A stretch of DNA of 64,000 bases from Bryobacteraceae bacterium (lineage in GTDB: Bacteria; Acidobacteriota; Terriglobia; Bryobacterales; Bryobacteraceae): the NCBI GenBank assembly GCA_030041495.1, contig JASHNT010000095.1, forward strand, positions 62,001-126,000, written 5' to 3'. The notes beneath the pieces were generated by a model. The model saw only the letters and a program-made list of their open reading frames with translations, was not told the DNA's origin and searched no databases. Below, piece after piece: positions 1 through 8,606 of the stretch. How positions within the stretch are numbered: the stretch's first letter is position 1; every line of letters starts with the position of its first letter. Made by a program: the position numbers and the translations under genes.

Positions 1-1
1 G

Positions 2-220
2 CGGTTCGTATGGCTGCTCACGGGGACAATGATCGGGTTCGCCATCGTATTGCCCGTCCAGCACTGGACCGGATGGCAAAGGGCTTATGCCGATCTGCCT
101 TGGGTTGTGGGAACCCTCGCTTGGGCCTTGGGCGAAAGACTGGGGCAGGTCGCCAAGGTTGAGGAAATAACCCGCCCGACCACAATATTTGGGCCGCACG
201 ACGACGACGGCTCCGCCTGA
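2..220 (+). CDS. C-terminal end of an unidentified membrane protein (partial)
   Basis: The frame is open from the left edge of the window and ends at a TGA at 218-220, so only the last 72 codons are visible. They include two hydrophobic stretches (around MIGFAIVLPV and WVVGTLAWALGE) and a short polar, acidic tail ending DDDGSA, which suggests the last membrane segments and a cytoplasmic tail. I do not recognise the family. The ATG at 29 is internal and need not be a start. Its stop lies two bases from the stop of the convergent NHL-repeat gene, so no terminator fits between them. Confidence 0.5.
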   Translation, partial: RFVWLLTGTMIGFAIVLPVQHWTGWQRAYADLPWVVGTLAWALGERLGQVAKVEEITRPTTIFGPHDDDGSA

Positions 221-222
221 GG

Positions 223-2985
223 CTATTGGCAACAGGCGGGCGGAGGCTGCGTGGGATCGCCTACGGAGATGGTCACGATGTTGCTCGTGTAAATATTCTG
301 TGAAATGGTAAGTTGCGCGAAGTTCGAAGGGTTAATATCCGGATTGAGCTGGAGTAGGATCTGGTAGATCCCGACCGTGCCCACCACCAGGCCGGCGGCG
401 ATCACATCGGCGGTCTTCGCGTCTCCGATCGAGGAGACGCTGACCGTGGCGTTGTTCAAAGCCGGTCCCGGATACGGCTGCCCGTCTTGTGGGCCGATCA
501 GATTCCCGGCGATATCGTTGGTTAACCCCAGGCCCGTGCCGAACACGTAGAACTGCTCGCCAGGTAGAGCCGGATCGTCCTCAGTGATCGGCGCGCCGGC
601 CTTGCTGGCACAGCACAGGTTGATATTGTTCACGTCCAGAGCCAGGCTGCCGGTGCCTCCGCTAGCGCTGGTCACATTGGTGCTCAGGGGAATGCCGTCG
701 CCTTGCGGGCCAGCCACGATGGCGGTAATCACGATGCGGGTGTAAGCCGCCCCGGCGGCGGCGGTCACGTTCCTATCCGGGTCGGCCATAATAACCGCGA
801 TCAGTGCGTCGCGGATGGATGTCAGCGAGTCGGTGGCCTGCACAGTGTAGCTGTATCCGCGCCCAGCTATGGTGACCGTGCCCACGTCCCCGGCGGCGAT
901 GGTGCCGGATAAAGTGATGGTGGCGGTTGCGTAGCTGGAGGAGTGATAGGCCAGCGCCGTGCGCGGATCGGGACCTGCCTGCGCAAAAATGCCGGGGTTG
1001 GCGGTGTCGATGGGAATCGCCACGGCGTTAGTCACCGTGATGCTTCCATCAGCGTTCACCGTGCGCACGAAGGCGTTGATGTTGTTGGTATTGGAAACTT
1101 CCCACGGAATCTGGGTATTGATCTGCGTGCCCGAAACCAGGATCAAGGGCGCGCGAATGCCGTCGAAATACACCTCCACGCCGCATAGATCGATGGGCAG
1201 TTGCGAGCCTGTAGGCGCGCTGCACGTGCTGGCGGCCAGATTGTATCCGAAGATGGTGGCCAGCGTGCCCGGCGCCAGAGTACCGGCGAGGTCGCCGCCG
1301 GTGAGGTTCGACGTCGCCGCGATGGCGCTGATCATGGCGTTGGTGGATGTGGTGACGGTAACACTGATACTGTTGCCCGCGGGACCGGGACCGCGCGCGG
1401 TCAGCAGCAATTGCTGCAATTCGGGCGGAATCGATGCATACACATTCGGATCGCCCGATCCGGCGTTGATCAGATTCACCAGCGCTTGCAGGATCGTGGT
1501 CTGTGTATCCGTGGAAAGGATCGTGTACGTGTAGCTGGTGGAGTTGATCTGGATGGTGATCGTATCGCCGGCCTCGATGGTGCCGCTCACGTCAATTTCA
1601 TCGGTCGCGAAGGTCTCCAGGCTCGCTGAATTGCGGATGCCGTCGTTGCCTACGTTGGGCGCCGCCGGGGTGTACACCAGGACCCGCCGGTTGCTCGGGT
1701 CGGCGACGTACAAATTGGTCCCATCCCAGGCAAGCGAGGTCGGCGTCGGATCGACAGCGGCGCCGGACTGGTTCAGCAAAGGATTGAACAGAGACGTCAC
1801 GCTGGTGACCTGGCTGGCGAATTCATCCGGCTGGCCCAGCACAAAGTCCGCCTCCGGCGCGTTCTGCGTGGGAATCTCATTGAAGATCAGAACGCGATCG
1901 TTGCCGCCATCGGCTACAAACAGACGCGTTCCGTCGGAAAGCACGAAGCTGGGGTAGTTCAGCGTCCGGCCGCACATCGAAGGGTAATAACCGGGAGCGG
2001 CTTGCGGACACAGATCGGTATTATCGTTTGCCAGGGTGTTGGAAAAGTTCGTCTGGCCGATTTCCACATCGGCCGGCTTGCCGCTAACAGTGGGGATCGA
2101 ATTCCAGATCAGCACGCGATTGTAGCCCGTGTCGGCCACGAACAAATGTACGCCGTCGCTGCTGACGGAAACCGGATCGAGCATGGTTCCCTGCGTGGCG
2201 GTGAGCAAGGCGCACGGCGGAGGCGGGGCCGGCGCAGGCGGCGGCGCGCAGGTGGGCAGGGGCTGCCCCACCGAAGTGAAGTCTTTCTGGCCTAACTCGA
2301 GGTCGGCGGGCTGATTGTTGGTGGTGGGGATCGAATTCCAGATCATGATCCGGTTGTTCCCGGTGTCCGCCACGAACAGCTTTCCATTCTGAATCCAGAC
2401 GCCCTGAGGACCGCGAAAACTCGAAGCCGAAGCCACCAGGGGTTGCGCCACGACGTTGAAGTTGGTTTGACCCAGTACGATATCAGCGGGCTGGCCATTC
2501 GAGTTGGGCATGGAAAGCCACAGCAGAACGCGGTTATTGCCGGTGTCCGCTACGGCCAGAATATGGCCGTCCGTGGCAACGCCCGTGGGCGTCCGCATGC
2601 CGTTCTGCGTGGTGTGAAAATTGGTGCCTAGAAAATCCGGTTGCCCCAGCACACCGGTCGCCTGGCCAAGACACACCGGACAATTGCCGCTATAGGGCTG
2701 GATCTGGGCGGTGGGAGTGGGCAACATCTGGGAAGCGTGCTGAAACAACAGCACGCGATTGTTGTTGGGCGTAAATCCCAGAAAGTTCGAATCCGCGACG
2801 AACAGCGTATCTCCGCCGAAGGCCAGCCCGCCTATCCCGCCCAGCAGCGTATCGGAAGCGCCTGCGGTTTGCGAAGTGAAGGTGGTCTGCCCGATGACCA
2901 ACCTCGCCGCTTGTCCGGTATTGAACTGCGGCTGGCCCAGGCACACCCCGGCACACAGTGAGAAAAGGGCACAGGTTTTGAACAT
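223..2985 (-). CDS. Secreted NHL-repeat protein with TIGR03437-type C-terminal domain
   Basis: A 920-residue exported protein. The first 18 or so residues (MFKTCALFSLCAGVCLGQ) form a Sec signal peptide. The N-terminal half carries about six blade-like repeats of the type LFVADTGNNRVLIWNSIPT followed by PADxxLGQxxF, which is the NHL/six-bladed propeller pattern. The C-terminal half has Ig-like blocks (TLAPGTLATIFGYNL, GEQFYVFGTGLG) typical of the TIGR03437 domain expanded in Solibacter-type Acidobacteria. Function is unknown; the context is single-gene. The ATG at 2985 was preferred to an in-frame TTG at 2997 because it gives a compact charged signal peptide. An extended -10 lies about 29 bases upstream. 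A local internal duplication is visible: two copies of a segment of the type SGTIxAGDxxTxxI. Confidence 0.8.
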   Translation of the reverse strand: MFKTCALFSLCAGVCLGQPQFNTGQAARLVIGQTTFTSQTAGASDTLLGGIGGLAFGGDTLFVADSNFLGFTPNNNRVLLFQHASQMLPTPTAQIQPYSGNCPVCLGQATGVLGQPDFLGTNFHTTQNGMRTPTGVATDGHILAVADTGNNRVLLWLSMPNSNGQPADIVLGQTNFNVVAQPLVASASSFRGPQGVWIQNGKLFVADTGNNRIMIWNSIPTTNNQPADLELGQKDFTSVGQPLPTCAPPPAPAPPPPCALLTATQGTMLDPVSVSSDGVHLFVADTGYNRVLIWNSIPTVSGKPADVEIGQTNFSNTLANDNTDLCPQAAPGYYPSMCGRTLNYPSFVLSDGTRLFVADGGNDRVLIFNEIPTQNAPEADFVLGQPDEFASQVTSVTSLFNPLLNQSGAAVDPTPTSLAWDGTNLYVADPSNRRVLVYTPAAPNVGNDGIRNSASLETFATDEIDVSGTIEAGDTITIQINSTSYTYTILSTDTQTTILQALVNLINAGSGDPNVYASIPPELQQLLLTARGPGPAGNSISVTVTTSTNAMISAIAATSNLTGGDLAGTLAPGTLATIFGYNLAASTCSAPTGSQLPIDLCGVEVYFDGIRAPLILVSGTQINTQIPWEVSNTNNINAFVRTVNADGSITVTNAVAIPIDTANPGIFAQAGPDPRTALAYHSSSYATATITLSGTIAAGDVGTVTIAGRGYSYTVQATDSLTSIRDALIAVIMADPDRNVTAAAGAAYTRIVITAIVAGPQGDGIPLSTNVTSASGGTGSLALDVNNINLCCASKAGAPITEDDPALPGEQFYVFGTGLGLTNDIAGNLIGPQDGQPYPGPALNNATVSVSSIGDAKTADVIAAGLVVGTVGIYQILLQLNPDINPSNFAQLTISQNIYTSNIVTISVGDPTQPPPACCQ

Positions 2986-3013
2986 TGAAGGAAGCAAAAG
3001 TGGATAGTCCTAC

Positions 3014-3019
3014 AGTATA
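3014..3019 (-). promoter_or_regulatory. Extended -10 (TGCTATACT) of the NHL-repeat gene
   Basis: On the minus strand TATACT is preceded by TGC, an extended -10. The expected transcription start is about 20 bases before the ATG at 2985, so this gene has a short leader, but no Shine-Dalgarno is visible in it. The remaining intergenic stretch to 3131 shows nothing else I can support. Confidence 0.45.
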
Positions 3020-3131
3020 GCAATGTGGACGCGGGCTGGATTGTGCACGTTGCGTTCCAATCGTCCAGTATTTCGGGCAGGTAACCCTTGCCTTCCAGTC
3101 GCCTGCTCGCCGCACCAACGACCCGCTGCAG

Positions 3132-4829
3132 CTACTTGAAGTCGATCGTAGAGGATGCGTCGAATTTGCGGTAGTTGCGGAATTCGATCCGGTTACGCGA
3201 GCAGGAACTGGTGCCCCGGTCACAGCTCAGGACTTCAGAGTCGGCGGGAAGCAGGTATTCCGGATCGCCCGGGGCCAAGCGGATATAGTCGTAGTCGGTG
3301 GCCATTTCAATTGTGTCAAAGGGAAACGCGACGGGGACGTTGCGCGCCTGAACTTCGATGCGCAGCACTCTCCCGGTAGCCTTGTCGATCCAGATGCTAC
3401 CCCGGTAGGCCGGATAGTAGAGCTGCGAGGGAGCTTTGACCCGCCAGTGCGACCGCTCCCGCGGAACGTCCAGCTTGAAGACGATGGCGTCGCGGCCGCG
3501 GATAGTGTCGGCTGAGCCTCGGCGGAACACGGCAGCGGTGGAATCGCTCATCAGGTCCTCCAGCCAGGATGAGAACTCGCCCGTGGAGATGGTACCTCCC
3601 ACTTCCTCCATGGTCTTGTGGGCGCCGGAGTTTCCGACCCTGATATTCTTGTAGCTCTCCTGCCCGTTCTCATACGCTACATCCGCGGTCACGATATCGC
3701 TGGCCTGCCAGCCTTGCTTGATGTTATCGGTGTGGTATCGCGTGGTCATCTGCTGGCAGAAGAAATTGGGTAGGGACTGGGTGAAAGTATAGGCCGCTTC
3801 TCGCGCTTTGAGGATCAAGGGGTCCTGTTGCTCGAGAACCGGCTGCGCCGCACGCGCCGTCGCCGCGGTTTGCGTGGCCGCTCGTGCGCCAATCAGCGGC
3901 GGATTGCTGTTGGCTGCCGTACTTACTCCGCCATTGCTAGGAGTTGGTGCGGCCGTACCGGCCGGCGTTGCCAGGGATGGAGCCGTCGTATCACCAGGAT
4001 CGGGTGCATGCGCCACCGCCGCACCTCCGTGCCGCAGCACCGGCCGTCCCGGATCGTCGGCATCCGGCGGAGCAGCGACGGGTGTATCCTGCGTGGCCCT
4101 CCTGCCGGGAGCGTCGTCGTCAGCCGAGCCGGCGTTCGCGGCGGCCTGCTGGGCGGGTTGGGCTGCCGGCGGCGGGGTTTGGGGAGCCGGCTGCCCCGAA
4201 TTAGCCGAAGGGGCCGCAGCGGGGGGATTGGCCGGAGCAGCATCGTCATCGCTATTGTTGCGTCGCAGGATGGGCCGGTCTTCGTCGCCCTCGACGTTGC
4301 CGGAAGTGCGCCGTCCGGAGCCGGAATCCGCCGCACTGGCGCCGTCCACGCCTATGAGGTCGCCGGTTTGCATCGCCGCGGCCCGTTCTTGCGGAGTGCC
4401 TGCACGCGTCCAGTCCACGCTGATGGCCGTATAGTAGCCGTTATCGTCTTCACTATATTCCACGCTGACGTGATCGCCGGGCGCAAAGGAGCCTACGTCG
4501 GCTTTGTCGCCATTTTTATCGGCTGCCGTGCGAGTGTTGATGCGGAACCAAACAACGCGGTAATCGCCGGTCTGAATCACTAACTGGTTCCCGGATGCCC
4601 GCCGCACCATGCCGTCCGTGCTGGAAGAAACAGGCCGGTTGGCGCGCGAATCCTGAGTCTGCCGCGGCTGTTGCTGCGGGTAGCCCCCGCCCGGGTAACC
4701 TCCGCCGGGATACGGGCCTCCACCGGGGTAACCGCCGCCCGGATATTGCCCAGGCAAAGGGAACTGGGCCAGCGCCGCCGCGCCAAAGATCAAGCCCAAA
4801 GAAACCGAGCCAAGCCGCAGCGTTTTCAT
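3132..4829 (-). CDS. Gly/Tyr/Pro-repeat secreted protein of unknown function
   Basis: A 565-residue protein with a signal peptide (MKTLRLGSVSLGLIFGAAALAQ). Residues about 25-55 are a low-complexity PGGGYP repeat tract. A small domain follows around residues 70-140 (GDYRVVWFRINTRTAADKNG ... GDHVSVEYSEDDNGYY) that resembles an OB-like or DUF5666-type fold, then a long disordered Pro/Ala-rich linker (about 155-335). The C-terminal 230 residues form a folded domain containing QSLPNFFCQQMTTRYH and ending RKFDASSTIDFK, a module I associate with acidobacterial exported proteins without a known role. The gene stands alone, divergent from the ankyrin fusion gene. The function is not known. Confidence 0.6.
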   Translation of the reverse strand: MKTLRLGSVSLGLIFGAAALAQFPLPGQYPGGGYPGGGPYPGGGYPGGGYPQQQPRQTQDSRANRPVSSSTDGMVRRASGNQLVIQTGDYRVVWFRINTRTAADKNGDKADVGSFAPGDHVSVEYSEDDNGYYTAISVDWTRAGTPQERAAAMQTGDLIGVDGASAADSGSGRRTSGNVEGDEDRPILRRNNSDDDAAPANPPAAAPSANSGQPAPQTPPPAAQPAQQAAANAGSADDDAPGRRATQDTPVAAPPDADDPGRPVLRHGGAAVAHAPDPGDTTAPSLATPAGTAAPTPSNGGVSTAANSNPPLIGARAATQTAATARAAQPVLEQQDPLILKAREAAYTFTQSLPNFFCQQMTTRYHTDNIKQGWQASDIVTADVAYENGQESYKNIRVGNSGAHKTMEEVGGTISTGEFSSWLEDLMSDSTAAVFRRGSADTIRGRDAIVFKLDVPRERSHWRVKAPSQLYYPAYRGSIWIDKATGRVLRIEVQARNVPVAFPFDTIEMATDYDYIRLAPGDPEYLLPADSEVLSCDRGTSSCSRNRIEFRNYRKFDASSTIDFK

Positions 4830-4835
4830 ATCCCT

Positions 4836-4841
4836 AGTATG
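4836..4841 (-). promoter_or_regulatory. -10-like CATACT, 6 nt before the ATG at 4829
   Basis: Minus strand CATACT-AGGGAT-ATG. Transcription from this hexamer would start at or next to the start codon. AGGGA is too close to the ATG to be a normal Shine-Dalgarno. Confidence 0.4.
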
Positions 4842-4881
4842 ACGCTGAAACGGCCTGCCTGGAATACACGGATTACGGTGT

Positions 4882-4887
4882 TAGAAT
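4882..4887 (+). promoter_or_regulatory. Extended -10 TAGAAT, 7 nt before the ATG at 4895
   Basis: TGT-TAGAAT is followed by CGCGACA and ATG. There is no purine-rich ribosome site, so a leaderless transcript is likely. Confidence 0.5.
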
Positions 4888-4894
4888 CGCGACA

Positions 4895-6709
4895 ATGAGG
4901 CTGGTTGCGGCGCTTCTGCTGGCGAACTGGCCCGCCTTGGCGGGACCTTCCGAGGCGCAGCTTCGTTCGGCGGCGGGTCGCGCAGTGGCGCGTTTGCAGG
5001 ATTCGCAGAAGAACTGGTATTCCCAACAAAGCTGCTCCTCCTGCCATCACCAGTTTCTTCCCGCTCTGGCATTCCGCGAGGCCCGGGAGCATGGCGTCCC
5101 TGTCAACGAAAACATCGCCAGCGCCGACGCGGCGCGGGCCTTCGCGGTCTACTCCGACCTCGATCGCGCCGTGGAACATGCGCATCTTGTCGATCCCGGC
5201 ATCGGCGACGCATACGGCTTGCTCGCGGCGGAGGCGGCCGGAGTCCGGCCCGGCATCGTGACCGCCGTCTACGCCCGCTTTCTCGCGCAGCGCCAGAAGC
5301 CGGACGGCCACTGGAACACGTACGATCAGCGGCCTCCGCAATCCTCGAGCGCCGTGACCGCGACGGCTCTCGCCGTTCGCGTGGTGGGCGGCGCGTATTA
5401 TAAGGGATCGGACGCACCGCAGCGGATGGAAAAGGCACGCGCGTGGCTGCTCGCGCACAAGCCTCGCGATACCGAGGAGCGGGCGTTTCAACTACTTGGA
5501 TTGAACTGGTCCGGCGCGGATCGCGCGGTGCTCGAGGCTCGCGCAAAGGCTGTCGAGGATTCGCAGCAGTCCGACGGAGGATGGCCGGAGCTGGATGGGC
5601 GATCGAGCGACGCATATTCGACCGGCGAGGTCTTGTTCGCGCTGAACGAAGCCGGTGTTCCTCTCAGCGACGCAAGTTTCATTCGCGGGCTCGAGTTTCT
5701 GCTCAAGACTCAGCAGCCGGACGGAACCTGGCACGTAGCCAGCCGTCTCTATCCACCTGCCCCTCTGAGTCCGGATTATTTCGAAAGCGGCTACCCGTAC
5801 GGGCACGATCAGATGATCTCGGCCATGGGCGCCGGTTGGGCGATTATGGCGCTCTCCCGTGCTCTTGGGCCAGCGCGGAAAGTCGACGTGCCCGCGCCGC
5901 GCGAGGCCGCCCCTGCCGCGGTCGGGCCGTGGATTCAGACCGCATTGTTCGGCTCGGCCGAGGATTTGAAGCGGTTGCTCGATTCCGGCTTCGATCCGAA
6001 CTCGGCCACGAAATCCGGGATCACGGCACTGATGCTGGCTGCACCGGACGTGGCCAAGATGAAATTGTTACTGGAGCATGGCGCGAAGATCAATGAGCGT
6101 TCGCATGACGGATATTCAGCCCTGATGATGGCGTCGCTCTATGCGGACTCGACGCCCGCTCTGCGCCTGCTGCTCGACCGCGGCGCGGAGATTCGTCCCC
6201 ATCCCGGCTCGTCCGAACCGCTCTTTCACGCCTATCCATTGGCGCTGGCGGCCATCGCTGGAAATGCCGAGGGCGTGCGCTTGCTGCATCGGGCCGGCGC
6301 CGGCGTCAATGACGCCTACAACTACGCCGGCATCGACCCGGCCTCGCCGCTGATCCTTCTTTCCACCTTCGATGACGTTCCGGTTATCCGCGCGCTGCTC
6401 GACGGCGGCGCTAACGTCAATCAAACCGATCCAGAGGGCCTGACCGGCCTGCTATGGACGGTGCTCTCCAATCAAGTCGAGGTCGCCAGGCTCCTGCTGG
6501 ATCACGGAGCCGACGTGAATCACGTGGACCAGCACGGCATGACGGCGCTGCTCTACGCAGCCTCGATCGATTTCGGCGATTCTGCGATGATCGACCTGCT
6601 GCGCGCGCATGGCGCGAAGCTCGACGCCCGGACTCCGCAGGGTTTGACCGCGCTGGATCTGGCGCGCAAATATCGCCACACGCACCTGCTCAAGAGCCTG
6701 GGTGGGTGA
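4895..6709 (+). CDS. CxxCH / squalene-cyclase-like repeat / ankyrin fusion protein
   Basis: A 604-residue exported protein with three parts. The signal peptide (MRLVAALLLANWPALA) is followed by a CSSCHH motif at residues 47-52, the form used for covalent haem c. Residues about 55-330 have alpha/alpha-toroid repeats of prenyltransferase/squalene cyclase type, with three QW-like motifs (QKPDGHW, QQSDGGW, QQPDGTW) but no DxDD catalytic motif. Residues about 340-604 hold six to seven ankyrin repeats (for example HGADVNHVDQHGMTALLYAA). The arrangement suggests a periplasmic binding or scaffold protein rather than a terpene cyclase. Whether haem is attached is not shown by sequence alone; the second His could make this a different metal or redox site. 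It is a single-gene unit. Confidence 0.75.
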   Translation: MRLVAALLLANWPALAGPSEAQLRSAAGRAVARLQDSQKNWYSQQSCSSCHHQFLPALAFREAREHGVPVNENIASADAARAFAVYSDLDRAVEHAHLVDPGIGDAYGLLAAEAAGVRPGIVTAVYARFLAQRQKPDGHWNTYDQRPPQSSSAVTATALAVRVVGGAYYKGSDAPQRMEKARAWLLAHKPRDTEERAFQLLGLNWSGADRAVLEARAKAVEDSQQSDGGWPELDGRSSDAYSTGEVLFALNEAGVPLSDASFIRGLEFLLKTQQPDGTWHVASRLYPPAPLSPDYFESGYPYGHDQMISAMGAGWAIMALSRALGPARKVDVPAPREAAPAAVGPWIQTALFGSAEDLKRLLDSGFDPNSATKSGITALMLAAPDVAKMKLLLEHGAKINERSHDGYSALMMASLYADSTPALRLLLDRGAEIRPHPGSSEPLFHAYPLALAAIAGNAEGVRLLHRAGAGVNDAYNYAGIDPASPLILLSTFDDVPVIRALLDGGANVNQTDPEGLTGLLWTVLSNQVEVARLLLDHGADVNHVDQHGMTALLYAASIDFGDSAMIDLLRAHGAKLDARTPQGLTALDLARKYRHTHLLKSLGG

Positions 6710-6720
6710 GGGGCTGTTCT

Positions 6721-7662
6721 TCAAGAGTGTTCGTGCGAGTGCTCTTGCGGATGTTTCACAGTCGAGCAGGATCCATCCGCCAGCAGGCAGCGGATGTGCT
6801 CGAACTGGATGGTCGTGTGGTGAATTCCGAATCGCTCGCCTAGCACCTGGTTGACGCGGCGCAAGATGGACTCGCTCGCCGACGGCGGCATGTCTTCGAT
6901 CAACACGTGGCAGCTCAGAGCGTGTGCGTCCGAGCCAATGCTCCAGATATGCAGGTCGTGCACATCGAGGACCCCGTCGACCGTGCGGACCGCGTGTATC
7001 ACATCCGCAAGCGCGAGGCCCTTCGGCAATCCCTCCAGAAGAATATTGAGCGAGTCGCGGAAAATATCCCAGCCGGTCCAGATAATAGCTACGGCGATGA
7101 GTATGGAGAGCACCGGATCGACTGCCAGCCATCCGGTGTAGCGCATAACGATGGCGCCGGCGATAATGGCGGCGCAACTGGCCGCATCGCCCAGCATGTG
7201 CAGCCACGCCGCGCGCACGTTCAAATCCTTGCCGTGGCCGTCCAGCCCGATGGCGATGCCCAGATTCAGGACCAGACCGATGCCCGCAATCCAGATCATG
7301 ACCCCTTCGGAGACCGGCCGCGGATGAATCAGCCGGCCGTAGCTCTCATAGAACAGGACCAACGATAGGGCCACCAGAAGAAGCGCGTTAATGAAGGCCG
7401 CCAGCACTTCGGCGCGGCGGTAACCGTAGGTCTTGATGTGATTCGCGGGCCTTGAGCGCAGCACGAACCCAATCCCGGCCAGCACAAGCGCGAACGCGTC
7501 CGTGAAATTGTGCCCGGCGTCAGAAAGCAGCGCCAAGCTTCCGGATCGCAGACCCGCGACCGCCTCCAGCGCCACGAATCCCGCGGTCAGGATCAACGAG
7601 ATGAACAGCACCGCCCCGGTCTTTTCATGGTGAGACCCATGGTGAGAGTGGACGTGCGCCAT
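6721..7662 (-). CDS. czcD: Cation diffusion facilitator, Zn/Co/Cd efflux type
   Basis: A 313-residue inner-membrane H+/divalent metal antiporter of the CDF family. Six hydrophobic segments are visible. The transport-site residues are present: SDAGHNFTD (D48, H51, D55) in helix 2 and HMLGD (H155, D159) in helix 5. His clusters at both ends (MAHVHSHHGSHH; HPQEHSHEHS) are typical metal-capture tails. The C-terminal cytoplasmic domain (VDGVLDVHDLHIWSIG) matches the CDF dimerisation domain. Substrate is most likely Zn(II), by family. A long dyad lies just upstream at 7681-7706 and may be the operator of a metal-responsive regulator. Start is the ATG at 7660-7662. Confidence 0.9.
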   Translation of the reverse strand: MAHVHSHHGSHHEKTGAVLFISLILTAGFVALEAVAGLRSGSLALLSDAGHNFTDAFALVLAGIGFVLRSRPANHIKTYGYRRAEVLAAFINALLLVALSLVLFYESYGRLIHPRPVSEGVMIWIAGIGLVLNLGIAIGLDGHGKDLNVRAAWLHMLGDAASCAAIIAGAIVMRYTGWLAVDPVLSILIAVAIIWTGWDIFRDSLNILLEGLPKGLALADVIHAVRTVDGVLDVHDLHIWSIGSDAHALSCHVLIEDMPPSASESILRRVNQVLGERFGIHHTTIQFEHIRCLLADGSCSTVKHPQEHSHEHS

Positions 7663-7670
7663 CTACTCCT

Positions 7671-7676
7671 ATCGTA
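7671..7676 (-). promoter_or_regulatory. -10-like TACGAT, 8 nt before the ATG of the CDF gene
   Basis: Minus strand TACGAT-AGGAGTAG-ATG. AGGAG is only three bases from the ATG, too close for an ordinary Shine-Dalgarno. The dyad at 7681-7706 would cover the spacer and -35 region of this promoter. Confidence 0.4.
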
Positions 7677-7680
7677 CCCC

Positions 7681-7706
7681 TTGTGACGGTTGAGAAACTG
7701 TCACAA
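7681..7706. promoter_or_regulatory. 26-bp near-perfect dyad, candidate operator
   Basis: Outer arms TTGTGAC and GTCACAA pair perfectly, then one mismatch, then GTT and AAC pair around GAGA: 10 of 11 possible pairs. It lies in the divergent gap between the CDF exporter and the exported protein at 7749. There is no T-run on either strand, so a terminator is unlikely. The regulator is not in the window. Confidence 0.55.
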
Positions 7707-7734
7707 GCGCGGCGACGGCGGAACGTGCCGGCTG

Positions 7735-7740
7735 TATTCT
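7735..7740 (+). promoter_or_regulatory. -10-like TATTCT, 8 nt before the ATG at 7749
   Basis: TATTCT-GCTTGCGT-ATG with no Shine-Dalgarno; consistent with a leaderless transcript. Confidence 0.4.
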
Positions 7741-7748
7741 GCTTGCGT

Positions 7749-8606
7749 ATGAAGTACCTCATGACGCTGCTTCTGATTCCATCACTGTTGGCGGGCCCGT
7801 GGGATCAATACCCGAAATCCGTGCGGAAGCTGCTGGAGAAGCCGTGGGCGGGGCCGGTGCGGCTGACGTTCCAGGACGGGACCTCGGAAGAGGGGCAAAT
7901 TCTGAGAGTCACGAATCAATATCTAGCCTTTCGTAAAGGACCGCCCTTCATGGCGGTGGTGCGGTATCCCTGCGAGCAAGTAGAACCCGGTAGGCTCGCC
8001 GACGTCAAGATGCTGGGCCCGTACGAGGAGGGGCAGATCATCGCAACGATCATACTCGCGCCTTTCTGGATTCCAAGGTTCGTTGCCTCCCTCGCGCGCC
8101 CTAAACCACTGGAGGGGTTGTGGGAGTCCGCGATGCTGCCGGGCGGCCTCGTCAGCGTTGTCGAATTCTCGGGGACGAGAGTAACCACCGAGGACGCGAC
8201 CGTCACTGAAGGCACCTACCGATTCGACGGCCGCAGGCTGCACCTGTCGCCCGACTCCGGTGTTGACCGAGCGGTCGAAGTCGCCATAACTTGCGGCGAC
8301 GAGATCGTCGTGGATTCCTCAAAACTCCACTTCTGGGAGCACGGGGACCGGGGCCCAGCGCACGCGCCCATCGTCGGATACTGGGCTACGGCTCTTCTTC
8401 CACCGCGCACCTCCGGGGACCTGCGGCCCGATGGGACGTTTCGGATCGAGATGATCGAGGCGCCCACGCGAAGATTATCCCGGAGGCACCATAACCGCAT
8501 CAAGCTTGACTCCGGCGAGGAGTGGACCTTCCGCCGCAAAGGAGACCGGCTCTTTCTGACCCGCGCGGATGTAACCACGGAGTACAGGCCTCGCGCGTAC
8601 CGCTAA
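7749..8606 (+). CDS. Exported protein of unknown function
   Basis: A 285-residue protein beginning with a short signal peptide (MKYLMTLLLIPSLLAG). The first 80 residues include VRLTFQDGTSEEGQILRVTN and EQVEPGRLADV, which look like a small beta-barrel with some resemblance to an Sm-like or SH3-like fold. A hydrophobic segment follows (GQIIATIILAPFWIPRFVASLA). The rest is beta-rich with two similar blocks built on GLWESAMLPGG and GYWATALLPP, each followed by a TYRFDGRRL or WTFRRKGDRL strand pattern, suggesting an internal duplication. I do not recognise a named family. A longer frame from 7683 was rejected because the ATG at 7749 gives the signal peptide and sits 8 bases after a -10. Its stop shares CTAA with queG. 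Confidence 0.6.
   Translation: MKYLMTLLLIPSLLAGPWDQYPKSVRKLLEKPWAGPVRLTFQDGTSEEGQILRVTNQYLAFRKGPPFMAVVRYPCEQVEPGRLADVKMLGPYEEGQIIATIILAPFWIPRFVASLARPKPLEGLWESAMLPGGLVSVVEFSGTRVTTEDATVTEGTYRFDGRRLHLSPDSGVDRAVEVAITCGDEIVVDSSKLHFWEHGDRGPAHAPIVGYWATALLPPRTSGDLRPDGTFRIEMIEAPTRRLSRRHHNRIKLDSGEEWTFRRKGDRLFLTRADVTTEYRPRAYR

Noticed and set aside
4679..4751. Possible tandem DNA repeat or CRISPR-like array in the Gly/Tyr/Pro tract
   Set aside because: The periodicity follows the PGGGYP codons of the protein; units are short and no spacers exist.
7682..7705. CRP/FNR site reading of the dyad at 7681 (TGTGA ... TCACA)
   Set aside because: The half-sites are 14 bases apart instead of 6, so the standard CRP geometry does not fit.
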